Source: Acidimicrobiaceae bacterium (GTDB lineage Bacteria; Actinomycetota; Acidimicrobiia; Acidimicrobiales; Bog-793). Taken from it: DNA of 18,102 nucleotides. The notes under the pieces were generated by a model, which was not told the origin of the DNA, made no database searches, and saw only the letters and a list, made by a program, of their open reading frames with translations. Below, piece by piece: positions 1 to 7,809 of this stretch. The position numbers and the translations under genes are program-made. Each line of letters starts with the position of its first letter. Position 1 is the first letter of the stretch. The stretch lies in contig JAODBN010000333.1 in the NCBI GenBank assembly GCA_025463965.1, positions 1-18,102 of the forward strand, in the 5' to 3' direction.

Positions 1-879
1 ACGACCGAACCCGTCGTCGCATGGGAAGAACATCCGGAGACGCTTGTGATGCGCGCGCACGAAGTCGAAGGCGACCGGTCCCTCGCCGTAGTGACCCTGC
101 CAGACGAACGCTCCGAACGGACGCGTCAATGCGATACCGAAATCGACAAGATGCGGCAGTCCGGTGGCCTCGAAGACGAAGTCCGCGCCGGATTCACCCA
201 CGATCTCGCGAACCAGCTTTTCCGTCTCGGTCGCACCGGGTTTCACCGTCTGCCAGGCGCCAAAGGATTCGGCGACCTCGCAACAGCGCTGCCGAGTGTC
301 GACACCCACCACGAGTGCTCCGCGCGCTGCCGCTGCGGCGACCACGGCGAGGCCGATGGTGCCAAGACCAATCACGACGACGGTGCTGCCGACCGCGACG
401 CCCGCCATGTCGACGCCGTAAAGGCCCACGGAGAGCACAGTGAACAGACATCCGACGTCTGCGGCCACTCCCGCTGGGAGGAGTGCCGCGCGGTGGTCGC
501 CTCTCGGATCGAGAGATGCGATCGAGCAATGAAGGCCGGAACAGCAGTTCAACGGTTGATCCGAGTCGGCCAGCGCCAATCCCTCGTTGTGCCGCACGTA
601 CACTCGGTCCCCTGGGAAGAATCCCTCGACGTCACTGCCGACCGCCCTCACTGTCCCCGAGGCCATGTAGCCGGTAATCATTGGGAACTCACCCCAGCCG
701 ATCTTGCCCCGGAGTACCCCGAACTCGGTGCCGATACTGACGCCCGAATAGGCGACATCGACGACGATGTTGTCCCGCCCCGGCCCCGGGGCGGTGACGT
801 TCTGCAACGAAAACGTCCCATCGCTCCCTGCGACGAGAGCCGTACCGTCGACTCGGCCGAGTGCGTTCACTGCGGACAT
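1..879 (-). CDS. Medium-chain dehydrogenase/reductase lacking zinc ligands, 3' end cut by window
   Basis: I read 293 residues running off the left edge. The product is a medium-chain dehydrogenase/reductase: a GroES-like N-terminal half (about residues 20-135) followed by a Rossmann fold with the nucleotide-binding motif GLGTIG at residues 171-176 and the acidic end of beta-2 in VVGVDT, which suggests NAD preference. The usual catalytic Cys region reads YSGVSIGTE (44-52) and the usual GHE reads GYM (70-72). The four-Cys structural zinc lobe is also missing, so this is probably a zinc-independent oxidoreductase or a divergent branch. Its substrate is unknown; a sugar, sugar alcohol or lactone product fits the neighbours. 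The ATG at 879 follows a weak GCAGG. The frame stays open upstream, with TTG at 924 and GTG at 915 as alternatives, so the start is not certain. It is the third gene of a minus-strand set after the AKR and the amidohydrolase, 85 bases after the latter. Confidence 0.8.
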   Translation of the reverse strand, partial: MSAVNALGRVDGTALVAGSDGTFSLQNVTAPGPGRDNIVVDVAYSGVSIGTEFGVLRGKIGWGEFPMITGYMASGTVRAVGSDVEGFFPGDRVYVRHNEGLALADSDQPLNCCSGLHCSIASLDPRGDHRAALLPAGVAADVGCLFTVLSVGLYGVDMAGVAVGSTVVVIGLGTIGLAVVAAAAARGALVVGVDTRQRCCEVAESFGAWQTVKPGATETEKLVREIVGESGADFVFEATGLPHLVDFGIALTRPFGAFVWQGHYGEGPVAFDFVRAHHKRLRMFFPCDDGFGR

Positions 880-964
880 TGCCGCCTGCCCGCTCTTCGA
901 GATGCCGCAAACCACCCGCGGCAATCGTCCGGGCGGGCTTCTGATCGCGTTCCGCGTACCGTCA

Positions 965-1858
965 TCACGGCGCGGAGGATACTTCGAGGGGTCGGCGGGT
1001 GCGGAGAAGCACCTCAAATGTGCCACCGAGAATCTGATCGAGATCGCCACCGGTGAGGCCGTCAATCCGGCTCCGGACCACCTCCAGCGACTGGGTATAG
1101 GTCACGAACGGACGCGCGGCGGAGAAGTCCGAGCCCCACACAAGCCTGCGCGTGCCGAAAGCCTCGATCAACGGCTGCGTAACCCGGTCCTGGACCTGGC
1201 AGAACGGGAAGTCCCAAGGCTGAAGGGCCAGGTAGTGGAACCCGGACAACTTGACATAGAGATTGGGAAGGTCGGCGTTCCGCAAGATCGCGGCGAGGTC
1301 CGCCTCGAAGTCGGCGTTGCCAAGGCGGGCAAAGCCTTGGTGATGGACGATCATCGGCATCGTCGGATTGGCAAGGGCCAGCACGCGCAGGTCCCCCTGC
1401 CACGCAGGGGAGAACGCGAGCGACGCGACAAGGTCGAGCTCGGCCGCGGTCCTAAAGAACTCCTGACCTTCGTCGCTTACCAACCAACCATCGTTCTCCT
1501 GGTTCACGTAGTGCGTGAATGCGCCGAGCTCGTAACGCTCGACCGCTTCCCTGAGACGCTTGCTCGCTCCGGGCCTATGGTGCTCGTCCAGCGTCCAGAG
1601 GCCGTCGACGTCTGCGACCATCACGAGCCGATCGGGATGCTTCCTGACCTCGGCCGCGACATAGTCGTTGTTGTCGTCATTGGCGCACGCGTCGGCGACT
1701 TCCCCGCCCATGCGAGCGCAGACGACAGCCGCGCGCTCGACCCCGTTGTCGTCCATCTCCCACAGCAACGCGTCCGCCGAGCCCCGGGTGCGGGGATCCG
1801 GCACTCCTTCCTGATACGGCCATTTACGCCAGGCGTGGCAGTGGCTGTCGAAGATCAC
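965..1858 (-). CDS. Amidohydrolase-2 family protein, probable sugar lactonase
   Basis: The product is 297 residues, the usual size for amidohydrolase-2 (COG3618-type) proteins, which include L-fuconolactonase, L-rhamnonolactonase and 2-pyrone-4,6-dicarboxylate lactonase. The metal-site signatures are visible: DSHCHAW with H6 and H8 near the N-terminus, the VHHQG strand with H172/H173, YVKLSG at about 201-206, and the late WGSDF with catalytic Asp 244. I chose the GTG at 1858 because it puts the HxH motif at the very N-terminus and sits five bases after an AGGAG ribosome binding site. The longer open frame upstream is Arg-rich and overlaps the AKR gene. It lies 55 bases after an AKR, a pairing expected for aldose oxidation to a lactone and then hydrolysis to the aldonate. 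Lactonase activity is inferred. A decarboxylase or other amidohydrolase reaction is possible. Confidence 0.85.
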   Translation of the reverse strand: MIFDSHCHAWRKWPYQEGVPDPRTRGSADALLWEMDDNGVERAAVVCARMGGEVADACANDDNNDYVAAEVRKHPDRLVMVADVDGLWTLDEHHRPGASKRLREAVERYELGAFTHYVNQENDGWLVSDEGQEFFRTAAELDLVASLAFSPAWQGDLRVLALANPTMPMIVHHQGFARLGNADFEADLAAILRNADLPNLYVKLSGFHYLALQPWDFPFCQVQDRVTQPLIEAFGTRRLVWGSDFSAARPFVTYTQSLEVVRSRIDGLTGGDLDQILGGTFEVLLRTRRPLEVSSAP

Positions 1859-1913
1859 AGAGACTCCTCTCCTCGGGTCGTGCTCACGACGACACTCCCG
1901 CCCAAGGGACGGG

Positions 1914-2975
1914 CTAGATCGCCCCCGCCCAGTGAGCCTGACCGAGCAGGCTCGCATCGGCTTCGCTCATGCGGTCCCGGACGAGACGCCGCTGATGCCA
2001 ATAGGGATACAGAAGCGGGAGCGCTGACACCGCATCGAGCCGGTCCACCTCGTCCGCAGCGAGCGTCAGCTCCGACGCAGCCAAATTATCGTCCAGCTGG
2101 CTCTCGGTCCTCACGCCGACAATCACCGAGGTGACGCCCGGTTTGCCCATCGTGTAGGCCAGCGCCACCTGAGCGGCGGTCGCCCCGCGCTCGTCCGCGA
2201 CCTTCACGAGCACGTCGACGACATCGTAAACCCGCTCCCAATCGCTGACGGGCGGCTCGTGCCAATCGCCGCCACTGTGGCGCGCGCCCTCGGGCCAGTC
2301 CCGGTCGCGCCGGTACTTGCCGGTCAACAGTCCCCCGGCAAGAGGGCTCCAGACGAGGGCGCCGACTCCCTGGTCGATGCCCGTCGGAATCAGCTCGTAC
2401 TCGGCCTCACGACCGATGAGCGAGTAGTAGAGCTGATGGCTCACGTAAGGACTGAGATTCAGCCGATCCGACACTGCCAGCGCCTTCATTAGATGCCAGG
2501 CGGAGTAGTTCGAACAACCGACGTAACGGACCTTTCCCTGGCGGATAAGGGTGTCGAGCGCCGAGAGCGTCTCCTCAAGAGGAGTCCGACCGTCCCAACC
2601 GTGCATCTGGTACAGATCGATGTGGTCGGTACCGAGTCGACGTAGGCTCGATTCACAGTTCTCTATGAGGTGGAGCCTCGAAAGGCCGGCGTCGTTGGGG
2701 CCAGAGCCGGTAGGGAACCGCACCTTGGTTGCGACCAGCAGCCGCTCGCGCCGGCCCTTGATCACTTCCCCGAGGATCGCCTCGGCACCCCCCGAGGAGT
2801 ACGCGTCTGCGGTGTCGAGCAGGTTGACTCCGACATCGAGCAGCCGGTCGACGATGCGTTGAGCCGCCTCGACCGAGACACCGCCGATGCCCTCGGGGTT
2901 GTCCCCGAAGGTGACCGATCCAAGCGAGATCTTCGATACCCTAAGGCCCGATCGGCCGAGCATCCTATATTCCAT
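1914..2975 (-). CDS. Aldo/keto reductase, possible aldose dehydrogenase
   Basis: This is a 353-residue NAD(P)-dependent aldo/keto reductase with a TIM barrel. The catalytic tetrad is visible as D54 and Y59 (LLDTADAYS), K84 (VATKV) and H125 (YQMHGWD). The cofactor-binding GCSNYS and the late VIVGVRTESQ loop are also present. It starts with MEYRMLGRSGLRVSK, the classic N-terminus of the bacterial YhdN/AKR11-12-like branch, so the ATG at 2975 is well supported although the ribosome binding site is weak. It begins a minus-strand transcription unit with the amidohydrolase and an MDR dehydrogenase, and it has its own 344-base upstream gap. Because a lactonase-like gene follows, oxidation of an aldose at C1 (as in L-fucose or D-threo-aldose dehydrogenases) is attractive, but reduction of a ketone or aldehyde is equally compatible with the fold. 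Confidence 0.88.
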   Translation of the reverse strand: MEYRMLGRSGLRVSKISLGSVTFGDNPEGIGGVSVEAAQRIVDRLLDVGVNLLDTADAYSSGGAEAILGEVIKGRRERLLVATKVRFPTGSGPNDAGLSRLHLIENCESSLRRLGTDHIDLYQMHGWDGRTPLEETLSALDTLIRQGKVRYVGCSNYSAWHLMKALAVSDRLNLSPYVSHQLYYSLIGREAEYELIPTGIDQGVGALVWSPLAGGLLTGKYRRDRDWPEGARHSGGDWHEPPVSDWERVYDVVDVLVKVADERGATAAQVALAYTMGKPGVTSVIVGVRTESQLDDNLAASELTLAADEVDRLDAVSALPLLYPYWHQRRLVRDRMSEADASLLGQAHWAGAI

Positions 2976-3319
2976 CGTGAACGTCCCCGTGCTCTTTGTC
3001 GCCCGGTTCCGTCGTCGGCGGGCGTGCCGGGCGAGCCGCTCCCCGTCTCCTTCTGCCGCCGTTCATGCATCGGGCGGATCGCCGAAGACATCGGATGATT
3101 ACTACCACGGAGGGCCGACGGCGTCAAGCGTTCCCTGCCTCGCGTGGGCGGACCTGATTCGTTGAAATGGGGGTCTACCGCCAAAGGGTCCACACCGACG
3201 AAGTAGCCTGGTCAGGATGGACCAACCACGATAGATCCGACGTCTATGGCTACACCCGTCAGTGGCCGAACCTGCGCGCACGGGCGGACTGATGGCGCCC
3301 GAACTCGAGCTGCGGTGAG
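2976..3319. other. 344-base gap between the kinase and the AKR genes
   Basis: No gene I can support. It separates the end of the eight-gene minus-strand set from the AKR/amidohydrolase/dehydrogenase set and probably carries the promoter of the latter. It contains ACATCGGATGA (3088-3098), an 11-base exact match to a site upstream of the ABC binding-protein gene. A 41-codon plus-strand frame at 3167-3292 has GC-biased third positions but no ribosome binding site and no recognisable product. Confidence 0.5.
3088..3098 (+). promoter_or_regulatory. Candidate operator ACATCGGATGA, copy 1
   Basis: This 11-base string is identical to 17887-17897, in the same orientation, in another intergenic region of this window. 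A related core, CGGATGACC, lies upstream of the AraC gene. It is about 110 bases upstream of the AKR start. The flanks form CCGA-N5-TCGG (3082-3094). Function as a regulator site is inference. Confidence 0.3.
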
Positions 3320-5047
3320 TCAGCTGCCGGGGACGGTGAGGACACGGCCAACCGCAGCGAGCGCGGCGGCGAGCGAAACCGCTCCTGGATCTTCGACACC
3401 AATACTTCGCTCGGAAAGCCAAGATGCCCGACCACGTCGTGCCGGCATCGCGGCGGTGCTCTCTGCTCCCTGGGCCGCCGCGTCTACGGCCCGCTGCCAC
3501 GCCACCGTCATCGACGCGCCCTCTGCGGCTGCTTCACGAAACGCCCGCACGAACGGGTGCAGCGCATCTATCAGCGTCTTCTCGCCAGGAGCGCTGCCAC
3601 CAAGGCGCGTGATGCTCTCCAGAGCAGCGGTGAAGGCAGCGGAGAGCGTCGCGACCTCAGGACAGCCCGCGCCGCCGAAGAGTGCCGCGCCGATCGTTGT
3701 CAAACCACTACCCCATAGCGCACCGGAAGCACCGCCGGCGGCGTCGGCGAATGCCATCCCGGCGGCTACGAGGATGGCGCCAGCGTCTGGCCCTGCCCGG
3801 CGCCCCGCCTGGACAGCGGCGTCCATTCCCCGGGTCATCGTCGTCCCGTGGTCGCCATCGGCAGCTACAGCGTCGAGGTCGCCGAGGTGGCCCTCCAGCT
3901 CCCTCATCGACTCTGCCATCGCCATGAGCGCGCGACGGGCGACCCGGCCGCTCTCGGCGAGTTGTCGGTCGCCGATCTCCGGCGGGTCCACCTCGGAGCC
4001 AGCCTCCCGGTCGAGAGGTACCGGCTGTCGGTCGAGAGGGGCAAATGGTCCAAGATGGACATAGCCCGCGGTCGCAGCCGGAGTCGAAAGCAGCTCCTCC
4101 AGCTCGTCGTCGGTCCAAACGACCGTCACCGAGCACCCCGCCATGTCGAGCGAGGTGACCAACTCTCCGACCTCCGGTTCGGTCAGCTCCACGCCACCCT
4201 TCGCCAGTTCATCGGCGACGGATCGGTACAAGATGAAGAGCTCTTCGGATTTGACGCGACCGAGCCCGTTCACCATCACTCTCGCCCGGTCGCCGTGCGC
4301 GGGGCGCTCCTCCAACAGCCGTTCAACGAGCAAGCTGCCCAGATCCTTGGCGGCCATACGTTCGACCGTAAGGATCCCGGGCTCGCCGTGGATACCAAGA
4401 CCTAGAGCCATCGATCCGGCCGGCAGCGTGAACATCGGCTCCTCGTGCCCAGGGATGGTGCATCCCTCGAAAGCGACCCCGATGGTGCGTGTCGCAGCGT
4501 TGGCAGAGGCCGCAATGCGCTCCACCGCCTCGAGCGGGTACTCGCGGTGTGCCGCGGCCGCCGCGGCACGAAACACGAAGAAGCCACCCGCAATGCCTCG
4601 TCGGTCCTGTAAGCGCTCGGGTGGAGCGGAGGCGATGTCGTCCGTCACGCGCACGATCCGAACCTCGATGCCGTCCTGGGTGGTCGCCTGGTCAGCGGCG
4701 AGCCCAAAGTGCATCACGTCACCCTGGTAGTTCCCGAAGAGCATCAGCACTCCCGCGCCTGCGGAAACCGCCCGGATCGTACGATAGACCTGCGTCGCGG
4801 AGGGACTGGCGAAGATTTCACCGCAGACCGCCGCGTCGGCGAGGCCCGGACCGACCAGGCCCGCGAACGCCGGAAAATGGCCCGAGCCGCCACCAATGAT
4901 CGTCGAGACACGGCCAGGGGCCGGTGCCGACACGGATACCACCGCGCTGGCCCCCGGGAGGCGGCGCAGATACCGTCCATAGGCGGCAGCTAGGCCGTCG
5001 AGCGCATCATTCTTGAACGTTTGCGGCGAATTCAGGACGTAACTCAC
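3320..5047 (-). CDS. Single-chain dihydroxyacetone-kinase family ketose kinase (DhaK-DhaL fusion)
   Basis: The 575-residue product phosphorylates dihydroxyacetone or a related short ketose with ATP. The DhaK domain covers about residues 1-340: GGGSGH at 52-57, the FEGCTIPG strand and GLGIHGEPG with H220, the His that forms a covalent hemiaminal with the substrate in this family. The DhaL ATP-binding domain covers about 365-573, with the Mg-binding DGDHG at 397-401, GGASGALWGS and the C-terminal SERSIGVEDPGA. Both domains being fused, without a DhaM, indicates an ATP-dependent rather than PTS-dependent enzyme. The GTG start follows GTGGAG by eight bases, and the gene lies 18 bases after the TIM-barrel epimerase. 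In characterised tetritol pathways of mycobacteria, DAK-type proteins act on erythrulose and work beside such isomerases, so a C4 or other ketose is as likely as dihydroxyacetone. Confidence 0.93.
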   Translation of the reverse strand: MSYVLNSPQTFKNDALDGLAAAYGRYLRRLPGASAVVSVSAPAPGRVSTIIGGGSGHFPAFAGLVGPGLADAAVCGEIFASPSATQVYRTIRAVSAGAGVLMLFGNYQGDVMHFGLAADQATTQDGIEVRIVRVTDDIASAPPERLQDRRGIAGGFFVFRAAAAAAHREYPLEAVERIAASANAATRTIGVAFEGCTIPGHEEPMFTLPAGSMALGLGIHGEPGILTVERMAAKDLGSLLVERLLEERPAHGDRARVMVNGLGRVKSEELFILYRSVADELAKGGVELTEPEVGELVTSLDMAGCSVTVVWTDDELEELLSTPAATAGYVHLGPFAPLDRQPVPLDREAGSEVDPPEIGDRQLAESGRVARRALMAMAESMRELEGHLGDLDAVAADGDHGTTMTRGMDAAVQAGRRAGPDAGAILVAAGMAFADAAGGASGALWGSGLTTIGAALFGGAGCPEVATLSAAFTAALESITRLGGSAPGEKTLIDALHPFVRAFREAAAEGASMTVAWQRAVDAAAQGAESTAAMPARRGRASWLSERSIGVEDPGAVSLAAALAAVGRVLTVPGS

Positions 5048-5065
5048 CGACGGCGCTCCACGACC

Positions 5066-5977
5066 TCAGTCCTCCATCTCGCCCAACAACCAGTTGACGT
5101 AGTGCAAAGCACTCCGCTGCGCCCACAGCCGATCGCCCCCGTAGTGCTCTATACAGATGGGACCGGTGTAGCCGGAACTCGCCGCCATGTTGAACGCTTC
5201 CCAGTAGTCGATATCGCCGTCGGCCATCGCCGTCGGAAACGTCACGTACGGGCCGGCCGGCCATGCGGGCGCACGACAGAAGTTCTTTACGTGCCAGTAG
5301 TTCATGTAGGGCAGGCACCACGCCAGAGTCTCGCGCCACGATTCGCGGAGCGCCCGCGGCTGGCGCCAGATATTCGCGAGGTCAGGGTTGATGCCGAGGT
5401 TGTCCTCCCCCACCTCCGACACGAGCTCGGCGGTATCCTTGCCCCAGCCGATGAGGGTGTCCTCGTAGAGCTCTAGCGACAGCGCAACGCCGAGGCCCTT
5501 CGCGCGACGGCAGAGCTCACGGAGGCGGTCCACCGCCAGACGGCGCGTCGTCGCGTCGGACGCATCGACCGGACCTCTGACAGCCCAGAACGGCCAGTCC
5601 CCTTGCTGTGCCGCAGTAAGAGGTCGGTGGAACCCGATACTCACCACGGGCGCGCCGAGCCGATGAGCGGCCTCGATACTGGCCAGGGTGTGCACCATGT
5701 TTGCGTCGCCGTCCTGCGGGTCGATGATGCTTCTGCGAATGACGCTGACTCCGACGAGCTTCAACTCGGCTCGCTCGAGCGCGTCGCGGAGCCGGTCGAG
5801 CGCGGCGTGGCTCATGTCGCCGGGTGAGAGCCACGTGTCGACGAGATCCACCGCCTCGAATCCGGCTCGGCGCAGACGCGTCAGATCGTGTCGCCAGATC
5901 TCGGGTTGCATTTTCGCCCTGTTGGGAAATGCCAACGTACTTCCGGCGACGACGGGAGGGCGGGCAAAGCGTGCCAT
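5066..5977 (-). CDS. Xylose-isomerase-like TIM-barrel sugar isomerase/epimerase
   Basis: The 303-residue protein belongs to the AP-endonuclease-2/xylose-isomerase-like barrel family, which carries out metal-dependent isomerisation or epimerisation of sugars and sugar phosphates. The four expected metal ligands are placed as in the family: E169 (LSLELYED), D199 (NLGINPDLAN), H229 (YWHVKNF) and E277 (ICIEHYGG). I prefer the ATG at 5977, which leaves a 22-base gap after the AraC stop. An ATG at 6025 would add 16 hydrophobic residues and overlap that gene. Neither has a clear ribosome binding site, so coupling to the upstream gene is possible. It directly precedes the DAK-type kinase, so a ketose or ketose phosphate is the probable substrate. 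Members of this family also include 3-keto-glycoside processing enzymes, an alternative given the Gfo/Idh gene nearby. Confidence 0.85.
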   Translation of the reverse strand: MARFARPPVVAGSTLAFPNRAKMQPEIWRHDLTRLRRAGFEAVDLVDTWLSPGDMSHAALDRLRDALERAELKLVGVSVIRRSIIDPQDGDANMVHTLASIEAAHRLGAPVVSIGFHRPLTAAQQGDWPFWAVRGPVDASDATTRRLAVDRLRELCRRAKGLGVALSLELYEDTLIGWGKDTAELVSEVGEDNLGINPDLANIWRQPRALRESWRETLAWCLPYMNYWHVKNFCRAPAWPAGPYVTFPTAMADGDIDYWEAFNMAASSGYTGPICIEHYGGDRLWAQRSALHYVNWLLGEMED

Positions 5978-5999
5978 ATATGCGATCAAAGCGCCGCGG

Positions 6000-6788
6000 C
6001 TACCTAGCCAAGCCCATAGCGCCATACTGCTTGCGATATAAGCTCGGGGCTACGTCCCACTCACGCACGAAGTCATTCGCGAAATGGCTCTGGTCGTAAT
6101 AACCGGTCTCGGAGGCGACGGCAGACATCGACAGATCGGTGGTGGCGAGCAGATCGCACGCCGCCATCAAGCGGACTCGCCGCAGGTACTGGTGCGGCGT
6201 CACTCCGAAGTGGCCCTTGAACGTGCGATTGAAATGGCTAGGTGACATCGATACGGATCGCGCCAAGTCGGCGATGCTGAGCCGGCGGTTGAACTCCCTC
6301 GATATCAAGGCCACAGCGGGAGCCAACGGAGGGCCCTGGCTGTGCGGAACGTTCCGGCTGGACACGGGATGGGTCACGCCGACGAGACCTACGATCTCGC
6401 CATCCTGGGAACGAACTGGGAGCTTCGTGCTCAGGTAGCTGTCGCATCGACCGTCGCGGCTCCTAACGAGTTCGACAATCCCCACCATCCGCTCTCCGCG
6501 CTCCAGCACCCGCTCGTCGTGTATCCGGTACTGAGCGGCTAGGTGCGCCGGCGATACATCCTCGTCGCGCAGGCCTAGGAGGTCCTGCTGCATCTCGAAC
6601 CCGGCCATCCGCGCCAACGGTTCGCTGCACCACACGAAACGCCGTTCTCTGTCCTTCATGAACGCGGGAAGATCGGGCGACTGATCTAGCGCTTCCGCCA
6701 ACGCCGACCCCCACCGGTCGAGCGGCATCTCGCTACTGGATGCCACGCGGACGGACGACGCCCGACGAAAACTGCCCCGAACTATCAC
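6000..6788 (-). CDS. AraC-family regulator with N-terminal PAS sensor
   Basis: The 262-residue product has a PAS_4-like sensor at about residues 30-145 (FMKDRERRFVWCSEPLARMAG through STKLPVRSQDGEIVGLVGV) and a C-terminal AraC DNA-binding domain at about 163-258 with two helix-turn-helix units (LSIADLARSVSMSPSHFNRTF, then MSAVASETGYYDQSHFANDF). The usual AraC sugar-binding cupin is absent, so the signal is sensed by PAS. I chose the GTG at 6788 because AAAGGGG lies five bases upstream. The ATG at 6728 is an alternative that removes an Arg-rich 20-residue lead. It is the only regulator visible and is cotranscribed with the catabolic genes, so it probably controls the island. Its 140-base upstream gap holds two motifs shared with other gaps here. 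Confidence 0.9.
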   Translation of the reverse strand: MIVRGSFRRASSVRVASSSEMPLDRWGSALAEALDQSPDLPAFMKDRERRFVWCSEPLARMAGFEMQQDLLGLRDEDVSPAHLAAQYRIHDERVLERGERMVGIVELVRSRDGRCDSYLSTKLPVRSQDGEIVGLVGVTHPVSSRNVPHSQGPPLAPAVALISREFNRRLSIADLARSVSMSPSHFNRTFKGHFGVTPHQYLRRVRLMAACDLLATTDLSMSAVASETGYYDQSHFANDFVREWDVAPSLYRKQYGAMGLAR

Positions 6789-6823
6789 TGCATCCCCTTT
6801 ACCACCGAATCCTGGGCCACATA

Positions 6824-6832
6824 CGGATGACC
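6824..6832 (+). promoter_or_regulatory. Candidate operator core CGGATGACC
   Basis: These nine bases are identical to 17891-17899 upstream of the binding-protein gene and partly match 3091-3099. The site lies 36-44 bases upstream of the chosen AraC start, a position suitable for autoregulation. Inference only. Confidence 0.25.
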
Positions 6833-6851
6833 GCTGACGGCCGATTACCCG

Positions 6852-6865
6852 TACATATCCTAGTG
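6852..6865 (-). promoter_or_regulatory. Shared TACRYATCCTAGTG element upstream of the AraC gene
   Basis: This element matches 12012-12025, upstream of the zinc alcohol dehydrogenase, at 12 of 14 positions, with two transitions. Read on the minus strand it contains TAGGAT, a reasonable -10 hexamer, so it could be part of an internal promoter driving the regulator. I do not see a convincing -35. Confidence 0.3.
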
Positions 6866-6928
6866 TTGCACGGCACCCGCTCGTCCGCTCGAGAGCTGAG
6901 CACGCCCTCAGGCCGTGGATGCCGGCGC

Positions 6929-7747
6929 TCAGACGCTCGCTGCAAAACCCAGCGACTCCTCGATCGCCGTGACGTCGAAAGGAGAGCCGAACCTCCTCCC
7001 GGCGACGCCGTAGAACGACGGATCTACCTTCGTCCCGTACCAACGCTCGAATAGCTCTGCGGTAGGGATGGCCGTCCACGCCTCCCGAGGCCCGGCGTTG
7101 AAGAGCCGGAAGCCCGAACCGAGGTCGGTGTCGAGGGCCCGACGGAACGCCGCGACCGCGTCGGTGAGAGGCATCTTCGTTACGCTCGCGAGCGCATAGG
7201 TCTCCGGGCGGCCTCCTGCGACCTTCAGGGGCGGATCCTTGTCCGGGAACACGCTGCAGAGACGTAGCGCCGTGATCTCCACGTCGTCCGCTCGAACCAG
7301 GTAACGGCCGACCTCCTCCATCAGGTACTTCGACAGCCCATAGGCGTCGCTTGCCAAGCACGGATGCCCCTCTCGGATGGGGAGCGACTGTGGCAGGAAA
7401 TCGGAGTCCGCCAAGCCGACCACAGCGATCGAGCTCGCCAGTACGAACTTCTTGCAGCCTCGGTCGATCATGTGGCGGAGGAATGCGCGGGTCGATACGA
7501 CGTTCACCTCAAGACCGTCCTCCTCGGTGCATCCGCCGGTGACGGCCGCGAGATGACAGACGCGATCGATGGGTACGTCGTCCAGGGCGCGCAGATCCTC
7601 CGGAGAGGCGAAGTTCGCGGTAAGAAGGTGAGGGCCGGTCGTCTTCGACCTGGTGAGCCCGACGACCTTCTCGCCCGCGGCCGCCAATTGGCTGACCAGG
7701 GCACCACCGATGAAGCCTCCGGCACCGGTGACAAGCGTGCTCGACAA
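6929..7747 (-). CDS. NAD-dependent epimerase/dehydratase (extended SDR)
   Basis: The 272-residue extended short-chain dehydrogenase has the N-terminal NAD motif GAGGFIG (8-14), CHLAAVTGG after beta-4, a Ser pair in VLASSIAV (101-108) and the catalytic YGLSK (Y136, K140). Its C-terminal substrate half is short. The start is the TTG at 7747: AAAGGAG lies five bases upstream and the Rossmann strand begins at once. An earlier in-frame start would add 14 residues with no ribosome binding site. Family members act on nucleotide sugars, but related ones oxidise or isomerise free sugar acids, for example uronate dehydrogenases. In a catabolic set with no nucleotidyltransferase, action on a free sugar or sugar acid is at least as likely. 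It lies 62 bases after the fucosidase gene. Confidence 0.88.
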   Translation of the reverse strand: MSSTLVTGAGGFIGGALVSQLAAAGEKVVGLTRSKTTGPHLLTANFASPEDLRALDDVPIDRVCHLAAVTGGCTEEDGLEVNVVSTRAFLRHMIDRGCKKFVLASSIAVVGLADSDFLPQSLPIREGHPCLASDAYGLSKYLMEEVGRYLVRADDVEITALRLCSVFPDKDPPLKVAGGRPETYALASVTKMPLTDAVAAFRRALDTDLGSGFRLFNAGPREAWTAIPTAELFERWYGTKVDPSFYGVAGRRFGSPFDVTAIEESLGFAASV

Positions 7748-7809
7748 TCGTGCTCCTTTGCCCAATCCGCGGCGAGTCCACCGGGACACGCCGGATGCTC
7801 TTCAATCAG

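Noticed and set aside
46..1056. Long plus-strand frame over the left-edge dehydrogenase and the end of the amidohydrolase.
   Set aside because: Antisense to genes with clear family motifs; a product of the high GC content.
767..2134. 455-codon plus-strand frame.
   Set aside because: Antisense shadow of the amidohydrolase and AKR genes, with no domain of its own.
2947..2954. GATCGG-type dyad near the AKR start, similar to the palindrome at 12140.
   Set aside because: It falls in coding sequence and CGATCGG strings are common in this high-GC DNA.
3210..3226. Possible short hairpin TGGTC-loop-GACCA after the kinase gene.
   Set aside because: Only five base pairs, more than 100 bases from the kinase stop and upstream of it on the coding strand; not a convincing terminator.
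3167..3292. 41-codon plus-strand frame with coding-like third positions (MGVYRQRVHTDEVAW...).
   Set aside because: No ribosome binding site and no recognised family; could be a gene remnant, but the evidence is too thin.
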